DNA from: Flavobacterium sp.
Lineage (GTDB): Bacteria > Bacteroidota > Bacteroidia > Flavobacteriales > Flavobacteriaceae
NCBI RefSeq assembly: GCF_017744675.1
Contig: NZ_JAGIAV010000004.1
Location: 420,567-484,566 of the forward strand
Direction: 5' to 3'
Length of the DNA stretch: 64,000 bases
Shown here: in pieces, positions 45,881 to 53,934 of the stretch
Layout: every line of letters starts with the position of its first letter
How positions within the stretch are numbered: the first letter of the stretch is position 1
Made by a program: the position numbers and the translations under genes
Notes under the pieces: model-generated
Told to the model about the DNA's origin: nothing
Database searches by the model: none
Seen by the model: only the letters and a program-made list of their open reading frames with translations

Positions 45881-45910
45881 CAAAGGTAAATTAAAAATAT
45901 TAGTTCCCAA
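45881..45910 (-). promoter_or_regulatory. Promoter of the susC/susD operon
   Basis: On the minus strand TTG (45908-45910) is followed after 19 bp by TACCTTTG (45881-45888), a full match to the Bacteroidota -33/-7 consensus. The transcript should start near 45876, giving an untranslated leader of about 380 nt before susC. Confidence 0.65.
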
Positions 45911-45919
45911 ATTTTAATT

Positions 45920-46083
45920 AAACTTTTTGCAAAAAAAATGTTAATCTACTTTAGCAAAAACCTCTAAACAACTAAAAATAAAATAGTTATAAGAATTGCG
46001 TTTTTTTGCGGTTTTATAAGAATTGTACTAAAAGCCCAATATTTTCAAAGGATTTTAATCTTTTAAATTCTATTTTGGCGCTC
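45920..46083. other. AT-rich spacer upstream of the susC promoter
   Basis: I see no gene, hairpin or recognisable site in this stretch between the susC promoter and the tandem array. Confidence 0.3.
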
Positions 46084-46652
46084 TTTGTGAAAAACCTTTG
46101 CTCTTTGCATTAAATTTTACCGCAAAGAGCGCTAAGATATTTTTAATGCAAGACTCAGCTGAAGATAATTTAAGTTCGCAAAGCTTTGTGCAAATAAAAC
46201 TTTGTGAACTTTTCATTTTTAATGATTCTCAAAAAAACTTAGCGCACTTTGCGAAAAAACTTTGCGCTCTTTGCGTTACATTTTACCGCAAAGAGCGCTA
46301 AGATATTTTTAATGCAGGACTCAGCTGGAGCATAATTTAAGTTCACAAAGCTTTGGGCAGATAAGGCTTTGTGAACTTTTCATTTTTAATGATTCTCAAA
46401 AAAAAACTTAGCGCACTTTGCGAAAAATCTTTGCGCTCTTTGCGTTACATTTTATCGCAAAGTGCAATAAGATATTATAAATGCGAGCCGAAGCTGAACA
46501 TAATTTAAGTTCACAAAGCTTTGCGCAGATAAAGCTTTGTGAACTTTTCATTTTTAATGATTCTCAAAAAACTTAGCGCGCTTTGCGAAAAACCTTTGCG
46601 CTCTTTGCGTTACATTTTACCGCAAAGTGCAATAAGATATTATAAATATGAG
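46084..46652. repeat. Tandem array, about 3.4 copies of a ~165-bp unit
   Basis: Units begin with TTTGYGAAAAA at 46084, 46248, 46417 and 46582 (periods 164, 169, 165). Each contains CTTTGCG..CGCAAAG and AAGTTCACAAAGC..GCTTTGTGAACTT inverted repeats. The same family of CGCAAAG-rich sequence recurs at 63785-63990. A 67-codon open frame inside the array is fortuitous. Confidence 0.85.
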
Positions 46653-46668
46653 GCTTAACAGCATAAAA

Positions 46669-46702
46669 AAAAGCTCCAAGATCATAAGACCTTGGAGCTT
46701 TT
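46669..46702. terminator. Terminator downstream of secreted hypothetical gene
   Basis: AAAAGCTCCAAG (46669-46680) pairs with CTTGGAGCTTTT (46691-46702). It lies 19 bp beyond the stop codon of the minus-strand gene ending at 46721. Confidence 0.85.
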
Positions 46703-46720
46703 ATTTTTTATTTCTAATTA

Positions 46721-47164
46721 TTACAATTCGTTAAACTCGTGTAATGATTTTAATGTAGTTTCATAAAACAAAATTGCAGCGATAAGATTTCCTTTATCTG
46801 AATAAGGCATCATCTTTCTTTGAAAATCAACAGTAGTATCTAAGAAAACTGTTGTGCCTTCTGCTTGTCCGTCTAAGATTTTTTTATTCTCACTTGTATC
46901 AGGAATACCTAAATCTGCCATTGTAACACCTGGTTTAGTAACCAAAGCAATATAAGGAAGGGTTTTTACTAGAACTTTAATACGTTCAATGTACAATTCT
47001 AAAAGTTCTCCTTTCTGCATACCACTTAACTCTTTTTGATCATGGTATTTACGAATTAAAGCAGTTGTACTAATGATACTTCTTGGCGCATTTTTTGCCT
47101 GCGCAGAAACAGCCGCAGTTGTCAAGAAGAAAAGGACACATAATAAAATAATCTTACTCTTCAT
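46721..47164 (-). CDS. Secreted hypothetical protein
   Basis: A 147-residue protein with signal peptide MKSKIILLCVLFFLTTAAVSAQ. The mature part is helical (SIISTTALIRKYHDQKELSGMQKGELLELYIERIKVLVKTLPYIAL), with GVTMADLGIPDTSENKKILDGQ in the middle. I do not recognise a named family. The start at 47164 is chosen over an upstream ATG at 47224 because the signal peptide begins here and the promoter at 47195-47224 lies between the two. It is monocistronic with its own terminator. Confidence 0.75.
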   Translation of the reverse strand: MKSKIILLCVLFFLTTAAVSAQAKNAPRSIISTTALIRKYHDQKELSGMQKGELLELYIERIKVLVKTLPYIALVTKPGVTMADLGIPDTSENKKILDGQAEGTTVFLDTTVDFQRKMMPYSDKGNLIAAILFYETTLKSLHEFNEL

Positions 47165-47194
47165 TTTCTTAATAGATTTGGTTCTTGAATAAAA

Positions 47195-47224
47195 CAAAAA
47201 TATATAAATTATGTTAAAATGCAA
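47195..47224 (-). promoter_or_regulatory. Promoter of the secreted hypothetical gene
   Basis: On the minus strand TTG (47222-47224), 19 bp, TATTTTTG (47195-47202): a full Bacteroidota promoter. The predicted start near 47190 gives a short leader to the ATG at 47164 and rules out the ATG at 47224. Confidence 0.65.
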
Positions 47225-47345
47225 CTTTTATATTTTCTTTTTCACAATAAAAATAAAATTGTTACGTCGCGACAAGAAAAAGATTACAGTAAAGCAGTAA
47301 ATTATGGCGATTTCACCTTATTTCGCAAAAGTCATTTTTAGTGTT

Positions 47346-47981
47346 TTACGACTTAATTATCCTAAAACGGCTCGGATATTTAATCCACAAGCTCTTTTTG
47401 TTTCCGTAATAGTCCATAAATTCTCCGCATACAAAAACAGCATGTACTTTTGACCATGCTACCACACCGCAATATTCAGTTCCCGACTCTTTTTTTAATT
47501 TCTGAATTTGTTTGCCTAATGTGAATCCGAGATACTTATAAATTGTTGGAGTATATACGGTACCGTCTTCTAAATCTTCTAGAGCTTTATCAAAAGTAGC
47601 TTCTCTATCAATAATTTGCTTGTATTTGGCCATTACGGCATAAGTCAATTCTGCGTAATCGGTTATTTTTTCAGTGTCGCAATTGTCTTTGATATAAACA
47701 AAACCAGCTGAAGATTTAGCCTTATTTATTTCACTGCTGTTCAGATTAAAAGAAGCATTGTTTTTTAGTGTAATCTTATACAAATCATCGTTTACTTTTT
47801 CGCTTACAAAAAGATTATCTAATCCGTAAACGTTTAAAGAAGCTTTAATAAAAGCTATAGACGAACAATTTGTACGTTCACCTTGTTTAAAACTTTCAAA
47901 TATTTTATCAGAACTCAATTGTGAGTAAGAATTGGAACAGACAAACATTAAAAGTAAAAAAACTGAAGTAACCGATTTCAT
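47346..47981 (-). CDS. Secreted hypothetical protein with calpain/papain-like Cys and His motifs
   Basis: A 211-residue protein with signal peptide MKSVTSVFLLLMFVCSNSYSQ. The segment FKQGERTNCSSIAFIKASL (Cys39) resembles the active-site helix of calpain/papain-like proteases (QG..G.CW..AAL), and WSKVHAVFVCGEF (His180) resembles the His strand, followed by YYGNKKSLWIKYP where the third residue (Asn/Asp) would lie. No family name is certain. If it is a protease it is a small one; it could instead be a catalytically dead relative, since Ser-Ser replaces the usual Cys-Trp context. Confidence 0.6.
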   Translation of the reverse strand: MKSVTSVFLLLMFVCSNSYSQLSSDKIFESFKQGERTNCSSIAFIKASLNVYGLDNLFVSEKVNDDLYKITLKNNASFNLNSSEINKAKSSAGFVYIKDNCDTEKITDYAELTYAVMAKYKQIIDREATFDKALEDLEDGTVYTPTIYKYLGFTLGKQIQKLKKESGTEYCGVVAWSKVHAVFVCGEFMDYYGNKKSLWIKYPSRFRIIKS

Positions 47982-48116
47982 GCCTTGTATTATATATTAT
48001 TTCTCAATTATTACTGGAGAAACTGTATTAGATTTTTACAAATCTATAAAAATCCAATCATATTTTGTGCTTCTTCTCTTTTATCCCTCAAAAAAAGTCA
48101 TTTTTAATGAATAAAA

Positions 48117-48143
48117 AAGCGCCTCAAACGAACTGAGGCGCTT
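48117..48143. terminator. Hairpin terminator
   Basis: AAGCGCCTCA (48117-48126) pairs with TGAGGCGCTT (48134-48143), 7-nt loop, immediately downstream of the small minus-strand gene that ends at 48149. Confidence 0.85.
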
Positions 48144-48148
48144 CTGCA

Positions 48149-48349
48149 TTATTTCTTTTCTTCATTATTTAATTTGTCATCGAGTTCTGGTTTTTCTCCT
48201 TTGAACTTTTTAGTGTCCACATCATAATTTTCATCATTAGTCAAAACTTCTTCATGTTCTTTATATTGATGTTTCCTAGTATCTGTTCGATGATCTGCCC
48301 CGCCCTGTTTCGGATTCGGGTTTTTCTGGGTTTGATTATTCTTCTCCAT
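48149..48349 (-). CDS. Small disordered hydrophilic protein
   Basis: A 66-residue protein of almost only charged and polar residues (MEKNNQTQKNPNPKQGGADH, later ENYDVDTKKFKGEKPELDD). No hydrophobic core or motif; it is probably disordered. Such short proteins in flavobacteria often accompany stress genes, but no function can be assigned. A strong terminator 6 bp after the stop supports it being a real transcription unit. Confidence 0.6.
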   Translation of the reverse strand: MEKNNQTQKNPNPKQGGADHRTDTRKHQYKEHEEVLTNDENYDVDTKKFKGEKPELDDKLNNEEKK

Positions 48350-48466
48350 AATTCCTAGTTTTTTAATGATTCTTAAAATTACTTCAAATGGAATAGTCTT
48401 TCTTATATAATCATTTTTAAAAATTATAAAATAAAATGGCTCGCTTGTATCGGGTAGTATTTGTTT

Positions 48467-48488
48467 TATTTCGAAAATCCGTTAAATA
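48467..48488 (+). promoter_or_regulatory. Upstream activator element candidate (TATTTC-N10-TAAATA)
   Basis: The 22-bp element has the same ends and spacing as the one at 53853-53874 (TATTTC-N10-GAAATA). In both cases the element centre is 78.5 bp upstream of the centre of a -24/-12-like site. Confidence 0.35.
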
Positions 48489-48548
48489 TCGCGCTTTTCC
48501 TATTAGTTTAATTTATTAAAAGCCAATAAGAACAGCTTCAAAAGCAAG

Positions 48549-48563
48549 TGGCATATTATTAGA
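48549..48563 (+). promoter_or_regulatory. Weak sigma-54-like promoter
   Basis: TGGCAT-N5-TAGA keeps a perfect -24 block but lacks the -12 TTG. It is listed because of its position 48 bp before the isochorismatase start and because of the matched upstream element at 48467-48488. Confidence 0.3.
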
Positions 48564-48596
48564 GAACAATCGCTTAAACTTTAAAAATTTAAAATC

Positions 48597-49212
48597 ATGA
48601 GCTTGTATCCACTTCAAAAAACCGCACTTGTTATTATTGATCCTTTTAATGATTTTCTTTCTGAAGGAGGAAAATTATTTCCTGTAACAAAAGAAACTGT
48701 TGAAGGAAATAATGTAGTCAGTAACATAAAAAAACTATTAACAGCGGTGAGAGAAAAGAAAATTCAGGTGATTTATGCACCGCATCGCCACACTCAAAAA
48801 GGCGATTACTTGAACTGGAAGTTTATGGCCTTCGCATTCAGGAAGTAATAATATTACTTTGTTTGAGAAAGATTCATGGGGAGCCGAATTTCATCCTGAT
48901 CTTATTATGCAAGAAGGTGATCTTATTGCTCAAAATCATTGGACTGCAAGTGGTTTTGCCAACACTGATTTAGATTTCCTTTTACGCCAGCACGATATTG
49001 ACCATATTGTTATTGTCGGCATGAGAGCCAACACCTGTATCGATTCAACTGCGAGATTCGGAGTCGAATTGGGTTATCACGTCACTTTAATAAAAGATGG
49101 AATTGGCGCTTTTAATTGGGAAGAAATTCGAGTAACTGTAGAAACTAATTTTCCTAATTACGGTCATGTTCTTTCTTCTACAGAGGAGTTTATAAACAAT
49201 ATTAATCTTTAA
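48597..49212 (+). pseudogene. Isochorismatase-family cysteine hydrolase, frameshifted
   Basis: Two reading frames together encode one isochorismatase-like hydrolase. The first (48597-48848) gives MSLYPLQKTALVIIDPFNDF with the catalytic Asp, up to GDYLNWKFMAF. The reading then shifts near 48826-48832 into the frame encoding PSHSGSNNITLFEKDSWGAE, which continues through VIVGMRANTCIDSTARFGVEL with the catalytic Cys to the stop at 49212. Family proteins have continuous WK-x-x-AP here, suggesting loss of two bases (or a gain of one). It is either a recent pseudogene or a sequencing error. It sits downstream of a weak sigma-54-like site. Confidence 0.8.
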
Positions 49213-49347
49213 AAGATATTCCTTTATGTTCCGAAAACTTTCAAAAAGCTTTAGCTAGTTTGTAGAAATAGCTCCAATAGTGAAAAGCATAGTTTAAATA
49301 CTTCAGATAACGTAACTTTGTAGCTCAATACAATTGTGAGTTAGAAT

Positions 49348-50772
49348 ATGTGGACCATATGTAAGGAATGCCAGGGACAAGGCAAAATAAATCGCGGACT
49401 CAGTAAAAAAACGCAACGCCGTTACCAATCGGAATTGGCTTTGTACGAGCAATCGCAAAGTACGGCTCCGGCGCCTATTCGTCCTAAAGCGCACTTACAT
49501 CCCTGTTTAAATTGTTCAGGATCGGGATTAATTCAGTCTGAAAACTATCTGGAACCAGATTCCACAAAACCTCACGTTGCCATAATTGGCGCTGGTATTG
49601 GCGGCGTTGCTTTGGCTGTGGCGTGCTTGCATCGCGGAATTCCTTTTACAATTTACGAAAGAGATACGCATTTTGATGCTAGATCTCAAGGTTATGGACT
49701 TACATTACAGCAGGCAAGCAAAGCCATGAACGGTTTAGGAATTACTTCTTTAGGCGGTGTAATTTCGACAAAACATATTGTTCATAATACAGAAGGAAAA
49801 GTACTCGGCGAATGGGGAACCAGAAAATGGTTAGAAGAAGAAATTAAAAATCCGGCAAAACGCACCAACATACACATCGCAAGACAATCACTTCGCTTAG
49901 CGCTTTTGGAGCAGCTCGGAGGAAATAAAAGTATACAATGGGGACATCAATTATTAAATCTTACCGCATCTGAAAATGATGTTGAATTGAATTTTCAGGC
50001 AAATGGAGAAATAAAAACGGTAAAAGCTGATCTTGTTGTTGGTGCAGACGGTATTAGAAGTGCTGTGAGAAAAATTATAATTGGCGAAGATGCAACTCCG
50101 CTTCGCTATTTGGACTGTATTGTAATATTAGGAATTTGCCCTTTGAGTGCTCTCGAAGACGTTTCGAGTCCGTTATTGGATTCTGCAACCGTTTTTCAGA
50201 CTGCAAACGGCAATGAGCGAATTTACATAATGCCTTACACAGCAGATTCTGTAATGTGGCAGCTAAGTTTTCCTATATCCGAAAAAGAAGCCAAAGAACT
50301 GAGCGCAAAAGGTGCAAAAGCGCTTAAGGAAGAAGCCTGTCTCAGAACAAAATGGCACGCTCCTATTCCGCAGATTTTAGAAGCGACACCAGAAAATTTG
50401 ATTTCTGGCTATCCTGTCTACGATCGCGAATTGCTGCATTCCGAATTATTACAAAAAAATAAAAACATTACTCTAATTGGCGATGCCGCACACCCAATGA
50501 GTCCGTTTAAAGGGCAAGGCGCCAATCAGGCTTTATTGGATGCCTTAAAATTAGCCCGAAAAATTTATAAAGGATGCCATACGCAATCACAATGGAGAAC
50601 AATCGGACTAAGAGAACGTGTATTGAATGATTTTGAAACTGAAATGCTAGAACGCAGCGCTGCCAAAGTAAAAGATTCTGCAGATGCAGCGCAATTTTTA
50701 CATTCTGAAATTATACTTCGCGAAGGCGATGAACCTCGGGGAAGATGTCTTAAGAGAGAGGAAAGATTATAG
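49348..50772 (+). CDS. FAD-dependent monooxygenase with N-terminal DnaJ-type zinc finger
   Basis: A 474-residue protein. Residues 1-62 hold two Cys pairs, C5-x2-C8 (CKECQGQGK) and C53-x2-C56 (CLNCSGSGL), in the CxxCxGxG form of the DnaJ zinc domain. From about residue 75 it is a class A flavin monooxygenase of the TetX/PHBH kind: GAGIGGVALAVACLHRGIPFTIYERD for FAD, VVGADGIRSAVRK (DG motif), and LIGDAAHPMSPFKGQGANQALLDALKLA (GD motif). It would hydroxylate an aromatic or tetracycline-like substrate using NADPH. The zinc module may be regulatory or structural. Confidence 0.88.
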   Translation: MWTICKECQGQGKINRGLSKKTQRRYQSELALYEQSQSTAPAPIRPKAHLHPCLNCSGSGLIQSENYLEPDSTKPHVAIIGAGIGGVALAVACLHRGIPFTIYERDTHFDARSQGYGLTLQQASKAMNGLGITSLGGVISTKHIVHNTEGKVLGEWGTRKWLEEEIKNPAKRTNIHIARQSLRLALLEQLGGNKSIQWGHQLLNLTASENDVELNFQANGEIKTVKADLVVGADGIRSAVRKIIIGEDATPLRYLDCIVILGICPLSALEDVSSPLLDSATVFQTANGNERIYIMPYTADSVMWQLSFPISEKEAKELSAKGAKALKEEACLRTKWHAPIPQILEATPENLISGYPVYDRELLHSELLQKNKNITLIGDAAHPMSPFKGQGANQALLDALKLARKIYKGCHTQSQWRTIGLRERVLNDFETEMLERSAAKVKDSADAAQFLHSEIILREGDEPRGRCLKREERL

Positions 50773-50841
50773 AAGAAAGAGGAAAGTGTAGAACTTGCTT
50801 CAGTCTTAATAAGTCTCATCTTTTTTATACGAAAGATAAAT

Positions 50842-50870
50842 TGTAGAGACGCACCGCAGTGCGCCTACGT
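50842..50870. repeat. Short GC-rich interspersed palindrome
   Basis: GTAGAGACGCACCGCAGTGC followed by GCCTACG forms an imperfect dyad like the dispersed GTAGAGACGCAC elements found in many Bacteroidota genomes. It lies between the monooxygenase gene and its terminator. Confidence 0.45.
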
Positions 50871-50886
50871 CCAGCATATCCACAAA

Positions 50887-50920
50887 AAAAAAGGCTGTCT
50901 CAATTGGGACAGCCTTTTTT
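50887..50920 (+). terminator. Strong terminator after monooxygenase gene
   Basis: AAAAAAGGCTGTC (50887-50899) pairs with GACAGCCTTTTTT (50908-50920). Confidence 0.9.
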
Positions 50921-51046
50921 ATAGGGTTATTTTTTACTCATAAACGTGAAAATTAAACAATAATTTAATATTATTTTATAACAAAATCCGACACGATAGT
51001 TTTAATTTTATATTCTCATTTACAAACACTTATAAATAATTGCACC

Positions 51047-51250
51047 ATGAAAAACATACAAATAAACTTCAGTCCAAACAATGAAACCTGTACAGACCGA
51101 ACTTTGGTTTGTAGTGGTGATAATAACGAATTAATATTTCGTAAAACTTATGTAGGAGATTGGGGAGATTGGGATGAAAAACCCGAAAATGCTTTAAAAG
51201 ACCAACCTCTTTATCTGGATCAAAATTCAAGTTATACCAGCGCGGTTTAA
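51047..51250 (+). CDS. Small hypothetical protein
   Basis: A 67-residue soluble protein (start MKNIQINFSPNNETCTDRTL; a GDWGDWDEKPENAL motif near residue 40). No known domain is recognised and there is no signal peptide. The start follows an AT-rich leader and codon use looks ordinary. It may be a real small gene, but evidence is limited to frame and isolation. Confidence 0.5.
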   Translation: MKNIQINFSPNNETCTDRTLVCSGDNNELIFRKTYVGDWGDWDEKPENALKDQPLYLDQNSSYTSAV

Positions 51251-51291
51251 ACTAAATAACTGGAAAATTTAAGCAGTGCAATTCTAGCAAT

Positions 51292-51546
51292 TTAGGCTAG
51301 TACACTAATTGTATTGCTTAAATTTTCTTTGTTTATAAAATCTAGGATAAATTCTTTTACTTCATTGCTTGCTTCTGTTCTGGTTGCAAATGAGTTAATG
51401 TAAAATTCATCATCCTTATCGCTAATATGAATAATTTCTGTGTAGCCTTTTGTAATTAAACTGCCTTTTAGCTTAATTAAGTTTACCTGCTGTTTTCCAT
51501 CAAGTTCCTTGCGAACCTGTAATTTTATAGCTCTTTCCATATTCAA
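51292..51546 (-). CDS. Small hypothetical protein
   Basis: An 84-residue protein (MNMERAIKLQVRKELDGKQQ; later TEASNEVKEFILDFINKENL). It looks like a compact alpha/beta fold without a signal peptide or known motif. A second ATG two codons in (51540) could be the true start. It is convergent with the small gene at 51047. Confidence 0.5.
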   Translation of the reverse strand: MNMERAIKLQVRKELDGKQQVNLIKLKGSLITKGYTEIIHISDKDDEFYINSFATRTEASNEVKEFILDFINKENLSNTISVLA

Positions 51547-51951
51547 AATATTTTAAATAATTAACTATCATTCAGTTACTAAATTTAAAACATTTAATCT
51601 ATCGAAATCAGATTTTAACACAGTCCGCAACGCATTATTTATCAACATATTATAAACATTCCTCTCTTTTTTGAAAAGAAATGCAAAAGACCAGTAAAAT
51701 CGGGCCTTTTCAAACTAGAGGCTAATAACAATAGCGGTGTAAGAATTAATTTTAGCACTATTTTAAACATACCTAAACTCAAATTTATCTATTAAGTTGT
51801 CTTGTATTTTTCTTGTTCTATATTCTATAAAAGATTTCTTAACAAAAAATAGACTTCTACTTTGTTTATTTTGTCTAAATTTGGTTATCGTCGTTTTTCT
51901 AGACGATATAGAAAATTAAAAGTTTCCTATTTCAATCCCAAATATGTCGTA
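51547..51951. other. Intergenic region upstream of DUF3592-like gene
   Basis: Nothing coding is supported in these 405 bases. A -7-type element, TAAATTTG, lies at 51876-51883, which argues for a start at 51952 rather than the upstream ATG at 51862. Short complementary stretches near 51670-51710 (AAGACCAGTAAAATCGGGCC) do not form a clear terminator. Confidence 0.35.
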
Positions 51952-52935
51952 ATGAAAAAAAATCTAGTCATAATTTTTTGGGCACTCTATATGCTCTTTT
52001 TTGCAATTCCGTTTCCAATGATCCTTTATTATAGCATTAATAGCGAATTTGATGTTACTACTTTAAAAGATAAAGATCCGTATTGGGCATTAGGATTTGT
52101 TCTCTTGTCTATTCTGCTTTGGTTAACCCTTTTACTTGGTTATTTCAAAAAATGGATTGTGCAGGTTTTTATTACCAAAAACAATCTCGAAAAAATTAAA
52201 CGAAACGGATTACGCCGTGAAGCAGAGATCATAAGCTCCAAAAAAACGTCTAAACCCAATTCCCGATTTGATGATTACGAACTCAAATTGTCTTTTAAAA
52301 ATCTTGCCAATACAGAAATCACGTATCAAACTTCTATTACAGATACCAAACCTCTGGAAAAGCGTTTTGAAAAAGGAAAACGAATTACGCTATTGCTAGA
52401 CAGAGATATGAAAAACCCTCCTTATTTTGTAATTTCTTTAGCCTCTGCAACGCTTTACAAAAAAGGTTTTATTTTAAGAATATTGGGCTGGGTGCTTTTT
52501 ACTTCATTGGTGCTTTTTTATTATTTCTTTTCATATAAAACAGAAAACCATGGCATGGGCTGGCGCTTTATGTCTATTGGGCATCCGCTAATTATAATTC
52601 CAGTCGTTCTTTTATTTTATCGCGTATTGATCCGTTTTATATTTAAAAAATTGACTGGTTTAAATCACGATGCAGATGCGCTTAAATTTAAAGGAGTAAA
52701 AACACAGGCAAAGGTTACCCATGTGGGCGAAACAGGAACCTATATAAATGAACATCCTGTAATGCGTTTTAAGCTTGAATTTATGGACACTAAAAATAGA
52801 TTGCATCAAAATACTTTAAAAAAAACAATTGGCTTTTTGGATCTTGATATGACCAAAAAACAGTTCGTGGATATTTTTTACGATCCAGAAAATCCTAAAG
52901 ACATTGCACTCGCAAGTGATTTAAACCATATATAA
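51952..52935 (+). CDS. Membrane protein with two DUF3592-like domains
   Basis: A 327-residue protein from the ATG at 51952. The open frame begins at 51862, but its first 30 codons are basic and unlike a conserved start, and the -7 element at 51876-51883 lies inside them. Two helices (about 5-25, 45-65) are followed by a soluble domain (LRREAEIISSKKTSKPNSRFDDYELKLSF ... KGKRITLLLDRDMKNPPYFVI). A further helix pair and a second similar domain follow (KTQAKVTHVGETGTYINEHPVMRFKLEFMD ... QFVDIFYDPENPKDIALASD). The duplicated form and the V-x-V-x-YDP-x-NP ending recall DUF3592. The function is unknown. Confidence 0.75.
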   Translation: MKKNLVIIFWALYMLFFAIPFPMILYYSINSEFDVTTLKDKDPYWALGFVLLSILLWLTLLLGYFKKWIVQVFITKNNLEKIKRNGLRREAEIISSKKTSKPNSRFDDYELKLSFKNLANTEITYQTSITDTKPLEKRFEKGKRITLLLDRDMKNPPYFVISLASATLYKKGFILRILGWVLFTSLVLFYYFFSYKTENHGMGWRFMSIGHPLIIIPVVLLFYRVLIRFIFKKLTGLNHDADALKFKGVKTQAKVTHVGETGTYINEHPVMRFKLEFMDTKNRLHQNTLKKTIGFLDLDMTKKQFVDIFYDPENPKDIALASDLNHI

Positions 52936-52939
52936 TTCC

Positions 52940-52971
52940 TTGGATGCAATTATATTAAAAGTGTAACTTTG
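52940..52971 (+). promoter_or_regulatory. Promoter of the lipoprotein gene at 53086
   Basis: TTG at 52940-52942, 21 bp, TAACTTTG at 52964-52971: a full Bacteroidota promoter. The leader would be about 110 nt. Confidence 0.6.
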
Positions 52972-53085
52972 AGTAAGATAGCACGAAAATAAAACGGATT
53001 TGCTTCGTAAAACGCGATAACGAATCTGCCGAATCAGCGTCAAAATTTATAATATTTTAATTACACCCAACGGGTATATATAATA

Positions 53086-53712
53086 ATGAAAAAAGTAATT
53101 TTAGTAATAGTCTGCCTCTTTCTTTTTAGCTGCGAGCAAATCACAAAAAGTATTGACGACACGTTAAAACCTAATGATTCTGTAGCAGAAAAAGAAATAG
53201 AAAATACGCCATCAGTTTCTGTACAAAGCGAAAAAACAGCAACCAACCTTCTGACAGATATACCAACTTTAAAAAAGGCAGAAGAAGAATTGAAAAAATT
53301 GCCGCAATACAAAGGAAAAAAAATGTTTGTTTACTCAATGCTTTATTTTTATAATGACGGACGTATAAATGCCTTACTGCAACATCCTGAAAATCCAAAA
53401 TATATTGACACCTATGAATTTAAAGACGGAAAATGGTCTGAACCAATACCACTTCAAGTATCTATTCGTGATGATATAAAAGGGCGATTGGTTTCTTTAA
53501 ACAAAATTAGTTTTGCAAATGCAGCGAAAGTGGCCCAAATTTACAATGAAAAAGCAGAGGAAGTCGAAGGGGCGCAACCTACAACAAGCGTCTACATTTC
53601 TATCTGGAAAAATGAGGTAAAATGGTATCCTACAACCATAAACGGAAGCCGCGAGCGCTATTTGATACAATTTAATGAAGACGGAAGTTTAAAAGAATTT
53701 AAACAAGATTAA
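53086..53712 (+). CDS. Lipoprotein of unknown function
   Basis: A 208-residue protein with a lipoprotein signal (MKKVILVIVCLFLFSC, Cys16). A charged linker runs to about residue 60, then comes a domain with YKGKKMFVYSMLYFYNDGRINALLQHPENPKYIDTYEFKDGKWSEP. A second part contains ISIWKNEVKWYPTTINGSRERYLIQFNEDGSLKEF. It resembles other Bacteroidota lipoproteins with beta-sheet-rich mature domains, but I cannot name a family. It has its own promoter and terminator. Confidence 0.8.
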   Translation: MKKVILVIVCLFLFSCEQITKSIDDTLKPNDSVAEKEIENTPSVSVQSEKTATNLLTDIPTLKKAEEELKKLPQYKGKKMFVYSMLYFYNDGRINALLQHPENPKYIDTYEFKDGKWSEPIPLQVSIRDDIKGRLVSLNKISFANAAKVAQIYNEKAEEVEGAQPTTSVYISIWKNEVKWYPTTINGSRERYLIQFNEDGSLKEFKQD

Positions 53713-53717
53713 TACAA

Positions 53718-53743
53718 AATGCTAAACGTAAATGTTTAGCATT
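53718..53743 (+). terminator. Terminator of the lipoprotein gene
   Basis: AATGCTAAAC (53718-53727) pairs with GTTTAGCATT (53734-53743), followed by a T-run. Confidence 0.85.
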
Positions 53744-53852
53744 TTTTGTATCAATATGTTTCATTAACGATCATCTTCTATAAAATAGGTTCCAGCTCTC
53801 CTTTGCCATTCGAAAAGATTTCATAGTAGTCTTTTTATATAAAACCAACGAG

Positions 53853-53875
53853 TATTTCATAAAATAACGAAATAT
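53853..53875 (+). promoter_or_regulatory. Upstream activator element candidate (TATTTC-N10-GAAATA)
   Basis: A 22-bp dyad ending in AACGAAATAT, identical over ten bases to the element at 26662. GAAATA begins 66 bp before the sigma-54-type site at 53935. Confidence 0.4.
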
Positions 53876-53934
53876 CGTAAATAAAAAAACAGCTCCTTTT
53901 CAACAAACCCTTTAAAATTAAGGCACTGCGAATA

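Noticed and set aside
46098..46301. 67-codon open frame on the plus strand
   Set aside because: It lies wholly within the tandem CGCAAAG array and is not preserved from unit to unit.
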